A DNA stretch of 64,000 nucleotides from Sediminimonas qiaohouensis DSM 21189. GTDB taxonomy: Bacteria > Pseudomonadota > Alphaproteobacteria > Rhodobacterales > Rhodobacteraceae. Positions 8,305 to 16,932 of the stretch are shown here, piece after piece. Positions within the stretch are counted from its first letter, which is position 1. Every line of letters starts with the position of its first letter. Below the pieces are notes generated by a model, which saw only the letters and a list, made by a program, of their open reading frames with translations, did no database searches and had not been told where the DNA came from. Made by a program: the position numbers and the translations under genes. The stretch is from positions 1 through 64,000 of the forward strand of contig NZ_AUIJ01000012.1 in assembly GCF_000423645.1 (NCBI RefSeq), in the 5' to 3' direction.

Positions 8305-9291
8305 ATGCATATTCTCGCATTCCTCCTTCGTCGCGGCGTTCAGGCTGTCGTCGTGATGTTCGTCATCTCGCTGATCGGGTTTTCCATTCAGGACAACCTC
8401 GGCGATCCGCTGCGCGAATTGCTCGGACAATCCGTGTCCGAAGAGGTCCGCAACGAAATGCGCGAGGAGATGGGGCTGAACGATCCCTTCGTCGTGCAAT
8501 ACATCCGCTTTCTAGGAGACGCGGTACAGGGCGACCTAGGCGATTCCTATTTCTTCAAACGTCCCGCGCTGGGCGTGATCATGGACAAGTTCTCGGCGAC
8601 ATTCGAATTGGTCCTCGGCGCAGTTTTCATCTTTCTTTCGCTATCGATCCCGGCAGGGATTTATTGCGCCATCCACCGCGACAGCCTTGTCACGCGCATC
8701 ATCATGTCGGCCTCCATCATCGGGATTTCGGTTCCTGTTTTCCTGACGGCGATCGGCATGGTTTGGCTTTTCGGCGTGGAACTGGGCTGGTTGCCGGCAT
8801 TCGGTCGCGGCGAAACAGTCGAGATGCCTTGGGGCTGGGATACCGGCCTTCTGACGTGGGACGGCATCAGCCACCTGATCCTGCCCTCGATAACGCTCAG
8901 CTCGATCATGCTGCCGCTTTTCATCCGCCTGATCCGGGCCGAGATGATGGAAACGATGAGCACTGACTACGTCCGCTTTGCCAAGGCAAAGGGGCTCAGC
9001 ACCGCGCGCGTGCGCTATGTGCATGCCTTTCGCAACACGCTGTTGCCGGTGGTCACGGTGGGCGGGCTGATGATCGGCACACTTATCGCCTACACCATCC
9101 TGACCGAAACCGTCTTTCAATGGCCCGGCATGGGGTTCCTGTTCCTTGAGGCGGTAAACCGCGTCGATACCCCCCTGATTATCGCTTATATCATCGTCGT
9201 CGGCCTGATCTTTGTCGTGGTCAACACGCTGGTCGATTTCCTTTACACGCTCATCAACCCGATGGTGAAGCTCCCGGGGGGCAAGTCATGA
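8305..9291 (+). CDS. Peptide-type ABC transporter permease, DppB-like
   Basis: A 328-residue inner-membrane permease of the DppB/OppB group with about six helices. The N-terminus HILAFLLRRGVQAVVVMFV is the usual first helix. The EAA loop contacting the ATPases lies around YVRFAKAKGLSTARVRYVHA (about residues 226-245). Its stop overlaps the ATG of the next permease gene. It forms the channel with the DppC-like protein. ATG 8305 follows the hairpin region after a weak AGAAAGA ribosome site. Confidence 0.9.
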   Translation: MHILAFLLRRGVQAVVVMFVISLIGFSIQDNLGDPLRELLGQSVSEEVRNEMREEMGLNDPFVVQYIRFLGDAVQGDLGDSYFFKRPALGVIMDKFSATFELVLGAVFIFLSLSIPAGIYCAIHRDSLVTRIIMSASIIGISVPVFLTAIGMVWLFGVELGWLPAFGRGETVEMPWGWDTGLLTWDGISHLILPSITLSSIMLPLFIRLIRAEMMETMSTDYVRFAKAKGLSTARVRYVHAFRNTLLPVVTVGGLMIGTLIAYTILTETVFQWPGMGFLFLEAVNRVDTPLIIAYIIVVGLIFVVVNTLVDFLYTLINPMVKLPGGKS

Positions 9292-10196
9292 TCTCACTCA
9301 AGGGCTTCATCACGCGCTTCCTGTCTGATCCGGTTGCCATCGGGGCTGGCTCCGTGCTGCTTATCCTGGTGCTGATGGCGATCCTCGCGCCGTTTCTCGC
9401 ACCGCAGAATCCCTACGACCTGATGCAGCTCGACATCATGGACAGCGAAATGCCCCCCAGCTGGAAACCCGGCGGAGATGAGCGTTTCCTGCTGGGCACC
9501 GATGCACAGGGGCGCGGGGTGCTGTCGACGATCATGTACGGCACCGGCATTTCGCTGCTGATCGGGATCGGTGCAGTGATCGTGCAAGGGGTGCTTGGCG
9601 TCACGCTGGGCCTGATCGCGGGCTATCGCGGCGGCTGGATCGACGCGTTCCTGATGCGGCTGGCGGATATCCAGATGTCGCTTTCCACGCTGATGATCGC
9701 GATCATCGTGCTGGCGATCTTTCAGGCGGCATTCGACGCCAATACATATGCCGATTACGCCATCTTCATGCTGATCGTGATCATCGGCGTGGCGGAATGG
9801 CCGAAATTCGCGCGCACGGTGCGCTCATCCGTTCTGGGCGAGAAGAGCAAGGAATATGTCGATGCCGCCCGGGTGATCGGCCTGCCACCGCGCAAGATCA
9901 TGGTGACACATATCCTGCCCAACACGCTGACGCCGGTGCTTGTCATCTCGACCATCCAGGTGGCCGAGGCGATCATGACCGAGGCCGCGCTGTCGTTTCT
10001 CGGGCTTGGCATGCCCACGGACCGGCCCTCGCTCGGCTCGCTCATCCGATCCGGGTTCGAATTCATCTTCTCTGGCTCATGGTGGATCACGCTTTACCCG
10101 GCCATCGTGCTGGTTGTCCTGATCCTCGCCCTGAACCTGCTGGGCGACTGGTTGCGCGATGTGCTCAATCCGAAACTGCGCCGGGGGGATGACTGA
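9288..10196 (+). CDS. Peptide-type ABC transporter permease, DppC-like
   Basis: A 302-residue permease of the DppC/OppC group. It has the N-terminal DPVAIGAGSVLLILVL helix, the periplasmic segment FLLGTDAQGRGVLSTIMYGTG typical of the family, and an EAA loop around EYVDAARVIGLPPRKIMVTH. The start ATG overlaps the previous stop by four bases, and its own stop shares a base with the ATG of the first ATPase gene (TGATG). It is the second half of the membrane channel. Confidence 0.9.
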   Translation: MISLKGFITRFLSDPVAIGAGSVLLILVLMAILAPFLAPQNPYDLMQLDIMDSEMPPSWKPGGDERFLLGTDAQGRGVLSTIMYGTGISLLIGIGAVIVQGVLGVTLGLIAGYRGGWIDAFLMRLADIQMSLSTLMIAIIVLAIFQAAFDANTYADYAIFMLIVIIGVAEWPKFARTVRSSVLGEKSKEYVDAARVIGLPPRKIMVTHILPNTLTPVLVISTIQVAEAIMTEAALSFLGLGMPTDRPSLGSLIRSGFEFIFSGSWWITLYPAIVLVVLILALNLLGDWLRDVLNPKLRRGDD

Positions 10197-11164
10197 TGGC
10201 GATGCTTGAAATCAAGGACCTGCACGTCGCCTTCCCCAAGGGCAAGAAGTCCGAGGTCGAGGCGCTGCGCGGTGTCAACCTGACGCTTGAAAAAGGCGAG
10301 CGCCTTGGTGTTGTTGGGGAATCCGGCGCCGGAAAATCCATGCTGGCCTTCGCTATTCTGAACCTCATCGCCGAGCCGGGGCGCGTCTCGCAAGGAAGCA
10401 TTGCCTTCCACGGCGAGAACCTCCTGGAGCTTTCCGAACGCGATATCCGCAGTATCCGCGGCAACCGCATCTCGATGATTTTCCAGGACCCGATGGTCAC
10501 GCTCAACCCGGTGCTGTCGATCGGCACACAGATGGTTGAAACGCTCAAGGCGCATCGACGTATATCAGATGCCGAGGCGCGCAAGCTATGCATCGCCAAG
10601 CTCAAGGAGGTCGCGATCCCGTCAGCCGAAAGCCGGCTGGACGCCTACCCGCACGAGCTGTCCGGCGGGCTGCGCCAAAGGGTTGTGATTGCCATTGCGC
10701 TTTTGACCGATCCGGAACTTATCATCGCCGACGAGCCGACAACCGCCCTCGACGTGACCATCCAGGCCGAGATCATGGCCCTGATCCTCAAACTTTGCCG
10801 TGACAAGGATGTGGCCCTGATCCTCATTACCCATGATCTTGGCGTCGTGGCCGAGGTGACCGAGCGGATCATGATCATGTACGCGGGCCTGTGCGTTGAA
10901 ACCGGCGCCACCCAGCAGATCATTCAAGCCCCGCACCACCCCTATTCCGCCGGCCTGTTGAAGGCGCTGCCGCAATTCGCGGGGCGCGGTACGCGGCTGT
11001 ATCAAATCCCGGGGTCGATGCCGCCCATCACGGCGCTGCCACCGGGGTGCGCCTATCATCCGCGCTGCGAACGCGCGACCGATATGTGCAAGGCGCAGAT
11101 CCCTCCGCTCGAACATGGCTGCGCCTGTTTCCACCCGCTCGATCAGACCGAGGCCGCCTCATGA
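10196..11164 (+). CDS. Peptide-type ABC transporter ATPase, DppD-like
   Basis: A 322-residue ATP-binding protein. Walker A is GESGAGKSM (residues about 41-49), the signature is LSGGLRQRV, Walker B is [12 protein letters not shown], and the H-loop is ITHDLGVVAE. The C-terminal oligopeptide-transporter domain has the cysteine cluster CAYHPRCERATDMC...C expected to bind an iron-sulfur cluster in some homologues. It pairs with the following ATPase. Stop and next start overlap by ATGA. Confidence 0.9.
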   Translation: MAMLEIKDLHVAFPKGKKSEVEALRGVNLTLEKGERLGVVGESGAGKSMLAFAILNLIAEPGRVSQGSIAFHGENLLELSERDIRSIRGNRISMIFQDPMVTLNPVLSIGTQMVETLKAHRRISDAEARKLCIAKLKEVAIPSAESRLDAYPHELSGGLRQRVVIAIALLTDPELIIADEPTTALDVTIQAEIMALILKLCRDKDVALILITHDLGVVAEVTERIMIMYAGLCVETGATQQIIQAPHHPYSAGLLKALPQFAGRGTRLYQIPGSMPPITALPPGCAYHPRCERATDMCKAQIPPLEHGCACFHPLDQTEAAS

Positions 11165-12129
11165 CAGACGCCATTGTCGAGACAAAAGGCATCGAGGTCC
11201 GTTTCCCGCTGCCCACCCATTTTTTGGCCAGGGAAAAACCCGTGCTTCATGCGCTCAACGGTGTGGATATCGCGATCCAGCCGGGCGAGTCGTTCTGCGT
11301 CGTGGGCGAATCCGGCTGCGGTAAAACCACACTGGGCCGCACCATCATGGGGCTTCAGTCCCCCACCGCGGGCGAGATATATTTCAACGGCCAACGCATA
11401 GACCAGATGGACGAGGCCGCGCGCAAACCCATCCGCCGCGATATGCAGATGGTGTTTCAAAATCCCTATGCGTCGCTCAACCCGCGCCGCAACGTGTTCG
11501 AAACGCTGGCCGAACCGATCCGCCACCTCATGCCCGAAAAGACGGGCCCGGAGGTGCGCGCGCAGGTCGAAGAGGTGCTTGCCGCCACCGGGTGCGATCC
11601 GTCCTGGCAGCGCAAGCTGCCGCATGAGTTCTCGGGCGGTCAACGACAGCGTATTGCCATCGCCCGCGCGTTGGTGACCAATCCCGCCTTCATCGTCGCG
11701 GACGAGCCGATCTCGGCGCTCGATGTCTCGATCCAGGCGCAGATCCTCAATCTGCTTGATGATTTGCAGGCCGAGCGAGGATTGACCTATCTCTTCATCA
11801 CCCACGACCTGAGCGTGGTCGAACATTTCGGCACCCGCGTCGCGGTGATGTATCTGGGCCGGGTGATGGAACTGGCTGAAACCGACACGCTCTTCTCGGC
11901 GCCCAAGCATCCTTATACAAGGCTGCTGTTGGATGCGATCCCCAAGATCGAAGGTGGCTCTTTCGACAATCCCCGCGAACCGGGTGAGTTGCCCGATCCG
12001 GTCAACATGCCCCCCGGCTGCCCCTTCGCGCCGCGCTGCCCGATGGCAGAAGCGCGATGTCGGACCGAGCGGCCCGAACTGCGCACCCTGGACAACGGCA
12101 CGCAGGCCGCCTGCCATTTCGCGGAGTGA
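11161..12129 (+). CDS. Peptide-type ABC transporter ATPase, DppF-like
   Basis: A 322-residue ATPase with Walker A GESGCGKTTLGR, signature [15 protein letters not shown], Walker B FIVADEPISALDVS and ITHDLSVVEHF. The C-terminal cysteine-rich segment (CPFAPRCPMAEARC) is also present. Start is the ATG at 11161 overlapping the preceding stop; a longer frame to 11047 would run inside the neighbour. It is the last gene of the operon. A weak inverted repeat follows at about 12140-12160. Confidence 0.9.
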   Translation: MTDAIVETKGIEVRFPLPTHFLAREKPVLHALNGVDIAIQPGESFCVVGESGCGKTTLGRTIMGLQSPTAGEIYFNGQRIDQMDEAARKPIRRDMQMVFQNPYASLNPRRNVFETLAEPIRHLMPEKTGPEVRAQVEEVLAATGCDPSWQRKLPHEFSGGQRQRIAIARALVTNPAFIVADEPISALDVSIQAQILNLLDDLQAERGLTYLFITHDLSVVEHFGTRVAVMYLGRVMELAETDTLFSAPKHPYTRLLLDAIPKIEGGSFDNPREPGELPDPVNMPPGCPFAPRCPMAEARCRTERPELRTLDNGTQAACHFAE

Positions 12130-12371
12130 TTTGGGACCGACGGATTGATCGACGGTCATCGCAGTTTCACTAATTGGAAATGTGTGTTTTCCGCAGGTCA
12201 AAATACAAGAGGGGCACGGCACACCCGGCCAAGCCGACGATCCGACGCAAGCACAACCCGCTGCAGCGGCCGGGCCACCTGCTCCTGAAGCTGGTTACAA
12301 ACCCGGCGACCTGGCTGACCGGCATCTTTGTACCTGACGGCGAACATCACCGGGTTGGACCTGTTGACGGT

Positions 12372-12401
12372 CGCGTGGGCGCCTGTCGTGGCGCCCACGC
12401 G
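12372..12401. repeat. Perfect 12-bp inverted repeat with 6-base loop
   Basis: CGCGTGGGCGCC at 12372-12383 and its exact complement at 12390-12401 flank TGTCGT. There is no T-run on either side, so it is not a typical terminator. The possible cydD remnant ends inside this stem, so the palindrome may mark a deletion or rearrangement joint. Confidence 0.65.
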
Positions 12402-12547
12402 ATGCATGCGGCCTGCGCCGGCCAGATCGCTCCGCCCAGCACGACCAGCCAGCCAACCTTTCGCATATCGGCGGCGACCGGTGCGATGATCCTGTCTTTC
12501 TTGCGCGCCCATTGTCCGTCGGCGCGATCGCGTCCGGTGTCGGCCAT
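12392..12547 (-). pseudogene. Possible N-terminal remnant of cydD
   Basis: A minus-strand frame starting with ATG at 12547 codes for about 52 residues that read like the first part of the thiol exporter subunit CydD: a charged start, then a helix VGWLVVLGGAIWPAQAACI resembling the first membrane segment of that family (LWP-QAA pattern). The similarity stops at the palindrome at 12372-12401 and the frame then ends after 14 unrelated codons. If correct, the rest of cydD was lost. The match is by eye and short, so the name is tentative. Confidence 0.35.
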
Positions 12548-12710
12548 GCCCGCGCATTAGCACTATTCGGCGCGCGGTTTCCATTCATCATCATGTGTCA
12601 AATGGCAGCGACAACCGCGCGCGGCGCGAGGCTTGCAAGACAACAGGCCTTTGGGTGTGGCCGATGTGGAGGCTGGCCAGCCTAACCAATGCAAAGTAAA
12701 GAAAAAAGAT

Positions 12711-12738
12711 TCGACAAAACCGGATTTTTGGTTATATT
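12711..12738 (+). promoter_or_regulatory. Sigma70-like promoter of the ArsR gene
   Basis: TCGACA (12711-12716) and TATATT (12733-12738) are spaced by 16 bases, a good sigma70-type pair in the only AT-rich part of this region. Transcription from it would begin almost at the ATG at 12745, implying a leaderless message. An imperfect dyad AACCGGATTTTTGGTT sits between the two boxes and could be the ArsR operator. Confidence 0.45.
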
Positions 12739-12744
12739 AGAGGT

Positions 12745-13062
12745 ATGACAACGACAAGCCCCAATGCCCGCGCACTGGCCGCCCTTGGCCATGATGCCCG
12801 CCTCTCGATTTTTCGCCTGCTGGTCAAGGCCGGGGAAGACGGCCTGCGCGTCAGCGACATCGGCGCGCATCTGGGTTTTGCACCATCGACGCTGGCGCAT
12901 CACCTGTCGACACTGGTCGATGCGGGCCTTGTGGTGCAGCACAAGGAGGGCCGCGAAGTCCTTAACAAGGCGGACTACCCGGCGATGCAACGCGTGTTGG
13001 GGTTCCTGACCTCGGAATGCTGTACCGGCGTGAGCCTCAGTCCCGAAGGGGACGCGGCCTGA
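12745..13062 (+). CDS. ArsR-family transcriptional regulator
   Basis: A 105-residue winged-helix repressor. It opens with ALAALGHDARLSIFRLLVKAG and has the recognition helix region HLGFAPSTLAHHLSTLVDAG. Near the C-terminus is a vicinal cysteine pair (TSECCTG), similar in place to the DCC motif of the ArsR domain at 3179. The classic ELCVCDL motif is absent, so sensing of As(III)-like ligands through the CC pair is only a suggestion. It lies 58 bases ahead of an ArsP-like permease gene in the same direction and probably controls it. Confidence 0.88.
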   Translation: MTTTSPNARALAALGHDARLSIFRLLVKAGEDGLRVSDIGAHLGFAPSTLAHHLSTLVDAGLVVQHKEGREVLNKADYPAMQRVLGFLTSECCTGVSLSPEGDAA

Positions 13063-13120
13063 TTAGGTCGCTGGGTCAATTTTTTTGATCCTAAATAACT
13101 AAAAAACTAGAGGTGCAGAT

Positions 13121-14167
13121 ATGTCAGATACCAACCTAACCCCTACCGCAGCCGCCGGTTTTGCCCGCTCCTTGTGGCGCGATCACCGCGTATGGCTGGC
13201 TTCGGGGCTGATCCTTGCCGGTGTCGGCGTTGTCGATCCGGGGCAGGCGCGCGATAGCGTGGCCTTCACCGCGACCGCGTTGCTGAACACGGCGCCGTTC
13301 CTGTTGCTGTCTATCCTTGTCGCCGCATGGGCGATGGCAACCGGCGCCGATAACCTGATCGCCAAGGCGTTCACCGGGGCGCCCGCGGTGATGATCTTCA
13401 TGGCGGCGCTGGCTGGCGGGCTGTCTCCGTTCTGTTCCTGCGGGGTTATTCCGCTGATCGCCGCGCTGCTGGCGATGGGCGTGCCGCTGTCGGCGGTCAT
13501 GGCCTTTTGGCTCGCCTCTCCGGTGATGGACCCGTCGATGTTCGTTCTGACGGTCGGGGTGCTGGGCCTGGAATTTGCCATGGCCAAGACGCTGGCGGCC
13601 GTGGGCCTTGGCATTTTCGGCGGTTGGGCGGTTCATCTTCTCGCCCGCGTCGGGGGCTTGTCCGCGCCGCTGCGCGACGGGATCGGCGGCGGTTGCGGCG
13701 GTGGCAAGCTGCGCGAGCCCAAGCCGGTCGTCTGGCGGTTCTGGCAAAGTGCGGACCGGCGCGCGCAATTCGGGCGCGAAGCGCTGAGTGTCGCGCTGTT
13801 CCTGGCAAAGTGGCTGACGCTGGCGTTTCTGCTGGAAAGCCTGATGATGGCCCTCGTCCCCGCCGAAACGGTGACGTCGGTCCTGGGGGGCACGGGGCTT
13901 GGACCGATCGCGCTTGGCACCCTGGTGGGCGTTCCGGCCTATCTCAACGGCTATGCGGCGCTTCCGCTTGTTGGCGGCCTGATCGAGCAGGGCATGGCGC
14001 ATGGCGCGGGGCTTGCCTTTCTCGTGGCGGGCGGCGTTACCTCGCTGCCTGCGGCCATCGCTGTCTGGGCGTTGGTCAAGCCGCGGGTGTTCGTTCTCTA
14101 TCTTGTGCTGTCGCTCTCGGGGGCTTTCGCGGCCGGGCTGCTGTTCCAGCTTTGGATCGTCGCATGA
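13121..14167 (+). CDS. ArsP-like permease (COG0701 family), second copy
   Basis: A 348-residue membrane protein of the same broad family as the permease at 416, with the hallmark FCSCGVIPLIAALLAMG, a later VPAYLNGYAALPLV signature and about eight to ten membrane segments. A glycine/cysteine-rich cytoplasmic loop, GIGGGCGGGK at about residues 188-197, adds a further cysteine and may help hold a thiophilic substrate. It is closer in layout to characterised ArsP than the first copy. An ArsR gene lies directly upstream. The pentaheme cytochrome gene follows in the opposite direction, with stops 14 bases apart. Confidence 0.85.
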   Translation: MSDTNLTPTAAAGFARSLWRDHRVWLASGLILAGVGVVDPGQARDSVAFTATALLNTAPFLLLSILVAAWAMATGADNLIAKAFTGAPAVMIFMAALAGGLSPFCSCGVIPLIAALLAMGVPLSAVMAFWLASPVMDPSMFVLTVGVLGLEFAMAKTLAAVGLGIFGGWAVHLLARVGGLSAPLRDGIGGGCGGGKLREPKPVVWRFWQSADRRAQFGREALSVALFLAKWLTLAFLLESLMMALVPAETVTSVLGGTGLGPIALGTLVGVPAYLNGYAALPLVGGLIEQGMAHGAGLAFLVAGGVTSLPAAIAVWALVKPRVFVLYLVLSLSGAFAAGLLFQLWIVA

Positions 14168-14181
14168 CCACGTCCTGATCG

Positions 14182-15291
14182 TCAGGGACGAGGCCGCCCG
14201 CGCAGGTCCACGTCGATCACTTGCCCGAGGTCCTCAAGGCTGTCGTGAAGCAATTGCAGCAGATAGCGGGGATTGTGCGCGAACCCGCCGGGGTCCTTCT
14301 TGACCATTTGGTAATTGTAGGCGGCCCTGAGCAGACGCGGCGTCCAGGATTGATAGCGGTTGGGATAGCCGCCCTCGTCCGGGCCGATCCGCCCGTCGCC
14401 ATCGGCGTCGGCAAAGAAATAGGGGTATTGCCCCGGCGCATAGGCAATCGGGACACCGATGCTTTGGGCGGCATAGGTGCGGATCGCGGCCTCCAGCTGT
14501 TTGTGCAGCCCAACGATTTCCTCGTGAATGCCGCCCGATATATCGCCGTCGCCGTCGAAATCATCGTGCTGGGTGCGTATGTCGCGGACGGTATCGACGC
14601 CGCGATGGCAGCTCAGGCATCCGTCGGGATCCACCTGTGTGCTGTGCGGATCGTGGCAGGCGGTGCAACTGCTGGCGCTGGGGACATGGGCAAAACGCCC
14701 GGCATAATCCTTGCCGGGATAGTGATAGCCGCCGCGCACCTCCGCGCCGCCCATCACCGCTGCGGCAACTGCGTAATGGATATTGATAAACTGCAGGTCG
14801 GCCGAGACGGTGTCGGCATCGATCCCGGTTGCCGCGCTATCGACATCTTCGCCCGATTGCCGGCCACTGTGACAGACCGTGCAAACGGCTGACGCGTCCA
14901 GCCCGCCAACCGAGGCCCCGGATGGGAACGTGACGCTATCCAACGCCTGGGCCGCCTCGTTATGGCACGATGCGCAGCCAATGGGTGCATTGATGGCTGC
15001 GGCGTGGTCGATCACACCGGGTTGCGATTCGTCCGCGCCCAGGTAGTCCAGGAACCCGGGCTGCGAATGGCAAGCGGCGCAATCGGGCGGCACGGCGCCG
15101 TCCTTGTTCCAGTAGGTGAAGGCCAAGGCGCCGTAATCGCTATGGGGGGCGCTCAGCCAATCATGCACGATCGCGGGTAGCTCACCCTTGTCCGGAGACG
15201 ACGTGCTTTGCTGCGCCAATGTCCCGGCAGGGGTGAAACCCCAGGCAAACAGTATCATGACGATGGTCAGGGCCAAGTGGCGCGGTGTCAT
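14182..15291 (-). CDS. Periplasmic pentaheme c-type cytochrome
   Basis: A 369-residue exported protein with signal peptide (about residues 1-26) and five CxxCH heme-attachment sites: CAACH, CASCH, CTVCH, CTACH and CLSCH, all in the first two-thirds. Two aspartate-rich loops resembling EF-hands follow, DFDGDGDISGG and DADGDGRIGPDEGG, which suggests calcium binding. The protein could act as an electron carrier or reductase outside the inner membrane. Ribosome site GAGGG precedes ATG 15291. It is transcribed divergently from the transmembrane flavoprotein gene at 15430, sharing a 138-base promoter region, so the two are likely partners. I do not recognise a named family. Confidence 0.85.
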   Translation of the reverse strand: MTPRHLALTIVMILFAWGFTPAGTLAQQSTSSPDKGELPAIVHDWLSAPHSDYGALAFTYWNKDGAVPPDCAACHSQPGFLDYLGADESQPGVIDHAAAINAPIGCASCHNEAAQALDSVTFPSGASVGGLDASAVCTVCHSGRQSGEDVDSAATGIDADTVSADLQFINIHYAVAAAVMGGAEVRGGYHYPGKDYAGRFAHVPSASSCTACHDPHSTQVDPDGCLSCHRGVDTVRDIRTQHDDFDGDGDISGGIHEEIVGLHKQLEAAIRTYAAQSIGVPIAYAPGQYPYFFADADGDGRIGPDEGGYPNRYQSWTPRLLRAAYNYQMVKKDPGGFAHNPRYLLQLLHDSLEDLGQVIDVDLRGRPRP

Positions 15292-15429
15292 CTTGAATTC
15301 CCTCGCTCATATCGAAGTTGCCTTATAGGAAAGCATACCACACATTTTCCCCGTCTCCATTGCGCAGGATCAACGCACGGACGACAAATGCAGCTCAGTG
15401 TGCGACGGCAAACCGGAGGTATACCAACG

Positions 15430-16899
15430 ATGGCCACGCGGACCCAATCGCAAGAGCTTCGGCCAACCGATGACTGGCCGGTGTTTTCGGCGCGTGCGAT
15501 GGCTGCGGCTTACCTGTTGGTCTGTTTGCTGCCGCTGGCATTGGCGGGGGTCTCGCGAAGTGCGCCGCTGGACCCCATTGAGGCGATCGGCGCGGGGCTG
15601 GGCCTGTCGGGCATGGCCGCCATGGTGGTGCAGGTGGTGACCTCGGGGCGGTTTCGGCATGTCTCTGGCGGCATGGGAATCGACCGGATCATGGCATTTC
15701 ACAAGATCGCCGCGTACTGGGTTCTGCTGGTGCTGCTGCTGCATCCCCTGGCCTATGTCCTGCCGACATTTCTGGACGATCCCGCGCGCGGTGTTGAGCG
15801 GTTGCGCGCCTACCTGCTCCTTCCCGACTACCGGACTGGTGTTGCCGCGCTGCTGGCGCTGGTGGTTCTGGTCGTGATGGGCGTGGCGCGCGCAGTGTTC
15901 AGATACGAGGCATGGCGCGGCAGCCACGTCATCCTGGCGCTGATAGTGCTGAGCGCCGGGATGCATCACGCGCTGACCGTCGGACGGCTGAGCAGCATCG
16001 GCCCATTGCATTGGGCCTGGTGGGCGGCGGCCGGGGTTGTGGTGGCAGCCTTTGCCGTGCTTTACGGCTGGCGTTGGTTCGCTCTGCTCCGCCGACCCTG
16101 GCGCCTGCACGCGGTCAACAAGAAGGCCGACCGCACCTGGGAGCTTGATATCGAGCCCGTGCCGGGCACCTCGCCGCTGCGCTACCGGGCCGGGCAATTC
16201 GTCTGGATGACCGAGGGCGCGCGCCGCTTTCCCCTGTTCGATCATCCCTTTTCGATCGCAAGCAGCCCGCAGCGCGAGCAACTCAACCTGATCATCAAGG
16301 AGGCCGGGGATTTCACCCGAAAGATCGGCGATCTGGCGCCCGGCACGCTGATCGGGATCGATGGCCCCTATGGCACCTTCACGCTTGACCGTCATCACGG
16401 CGATCACGTCGTGCTTATCGCGGGCGGGGTGGGCATTGCGCCGATCATGGGATTGCTGCGCGATCTGGTCGCCCGGCGCGATCCGCGCCCGGTTCGCGTT
16501 GCCTATGCCGCCGGCCGCCCCGAGAACATGGCCTGCCTTGACGAGATCGAGGCGGCGAAAACGGTGCTGGACCTCAAGGTGATGCTGATCAGCGAAGAAC
16601 CGGCCGAGGGATGGACAAACCCGACAGGCCTGCTTGACCGTGGAAAGCTGACCGAGCTTCTTGGCGGGCTTGATCCGGAACGGACGGTGGTCCTCATGTG
16701 CGGGCCGGGCGCCATGGTGACGCAGGTCTCGGATATGCTGCTGGACGTGGGGGTGCCGATGAACGGCATCGTCTACGAGCGGTTCGACTACGGCGGCGGC
16801 CTGTCCGCACGGCAGGACCGTCAACGCACGCACGCGTTTCTTGGCCTGTTCATGGTGTTGAGCGTATCCGTCATAGGGTTGTCGGTGTTGCTCTTCTGA
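15430..16899 (+). CDS. Ferric-reductase-like transmembrane flavocytochrome
   Basis: A 489-residue membrane oxidoreductase of the NADPH-oxidase/ferric-reductase superfamily. The first ~220 residues form about six helices with histidines on two of them (HKIAAYWVLLVLLLHPLAY; GSHVILALIVLSAGMHHAL), positions suited to two b-hemes. From about 225 on is a ferredoxin-reductase module: FAD motif around PFSIASSP, NAD(P)-binding GGVGIAPIMGLLRDL and the end motif LMCGPGAM. Unusually, one more hydrophobic helix sits at the very C-terminus. A strong GGAGG precedes the ATG at 15430; a longer frame from 15208 would overlap the divergent gene. It would carry electrons from NAD(P)H across the membrane. Confidence 0.88.
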   Translation: MATRTQSQELRPTDDWPVFSARAMAAAYLLVCLLPLALAGVSRSAPLDPIEAIGAGLGLSGMAAMVVQVVTSGRFRHVSGGMGIDRIMAFHKIAAYWVLLVLLLHPLAYVLPTFLDDPARGVERLRAYLLLPDYRTGVAALLALVVLVVMGVARAVFRYEAWRGSHVILALIVLSAGMHHALTVGRLSSIGPLHWAWWAAAGVVVAAFAVLYGWRWFALLRRPWRLHAVNKKADRTWELDIEPVPGTSPLRYRAGQFVWMTEGARRFPLFDHPFSIASSPQREQLNLIIKEAGDFTRKIGDLAPGTLIGIDGPYGTFTLDRHHGDHVVLIAGGVGIAPIMGLLRDLVARRDPRPVRVAYAAGRPENMACLDEIEAAKTVLDLKVMLISEEPAEGWTNPTGLLDRGKLTELLGGLDPERTVVLMCGPGAMVTQVSDMLLDVGVPMNGIVYERFDYGGGLSARQDRQRTHAFLGLFMVLSVSVIGLSVLLF

Positions 16900-16932
16900 G
16901 GGCAGGTCGAAGTCAGACAGGAGGCGTATCGC

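Larger units (their letters stand above)
12130..12744. other. Intergenic region, 615 bases, with a gene remnant and a strong hairpin
   Basis: No intact gene is seen between the peptide-transporter operon and the ArsR gene. The stretch holds a 12-bp perfect palindromic stem at 12372-12401, a possible cydD remnant on the minus strand, and an AT-rich promoter just before 12745. Open frames on both strands lack ribosome sites and recognisable sequence. Confidence 0.5.

Noticed and set aside
12174-12584. Open frames on both strands of about 128 codons in the gap before the ArsR gene
   Set aside because: Neither has a ribosome site or protein-like composition; only the short cydD-like frame in the same region was kept.
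15208-15429. N-terminal extension of the flavocytochrome gene
   Set aside because: It would overlap the divergent cytochrome gene and its leader; the ATG at 15430 has GGAGG at good spacing.
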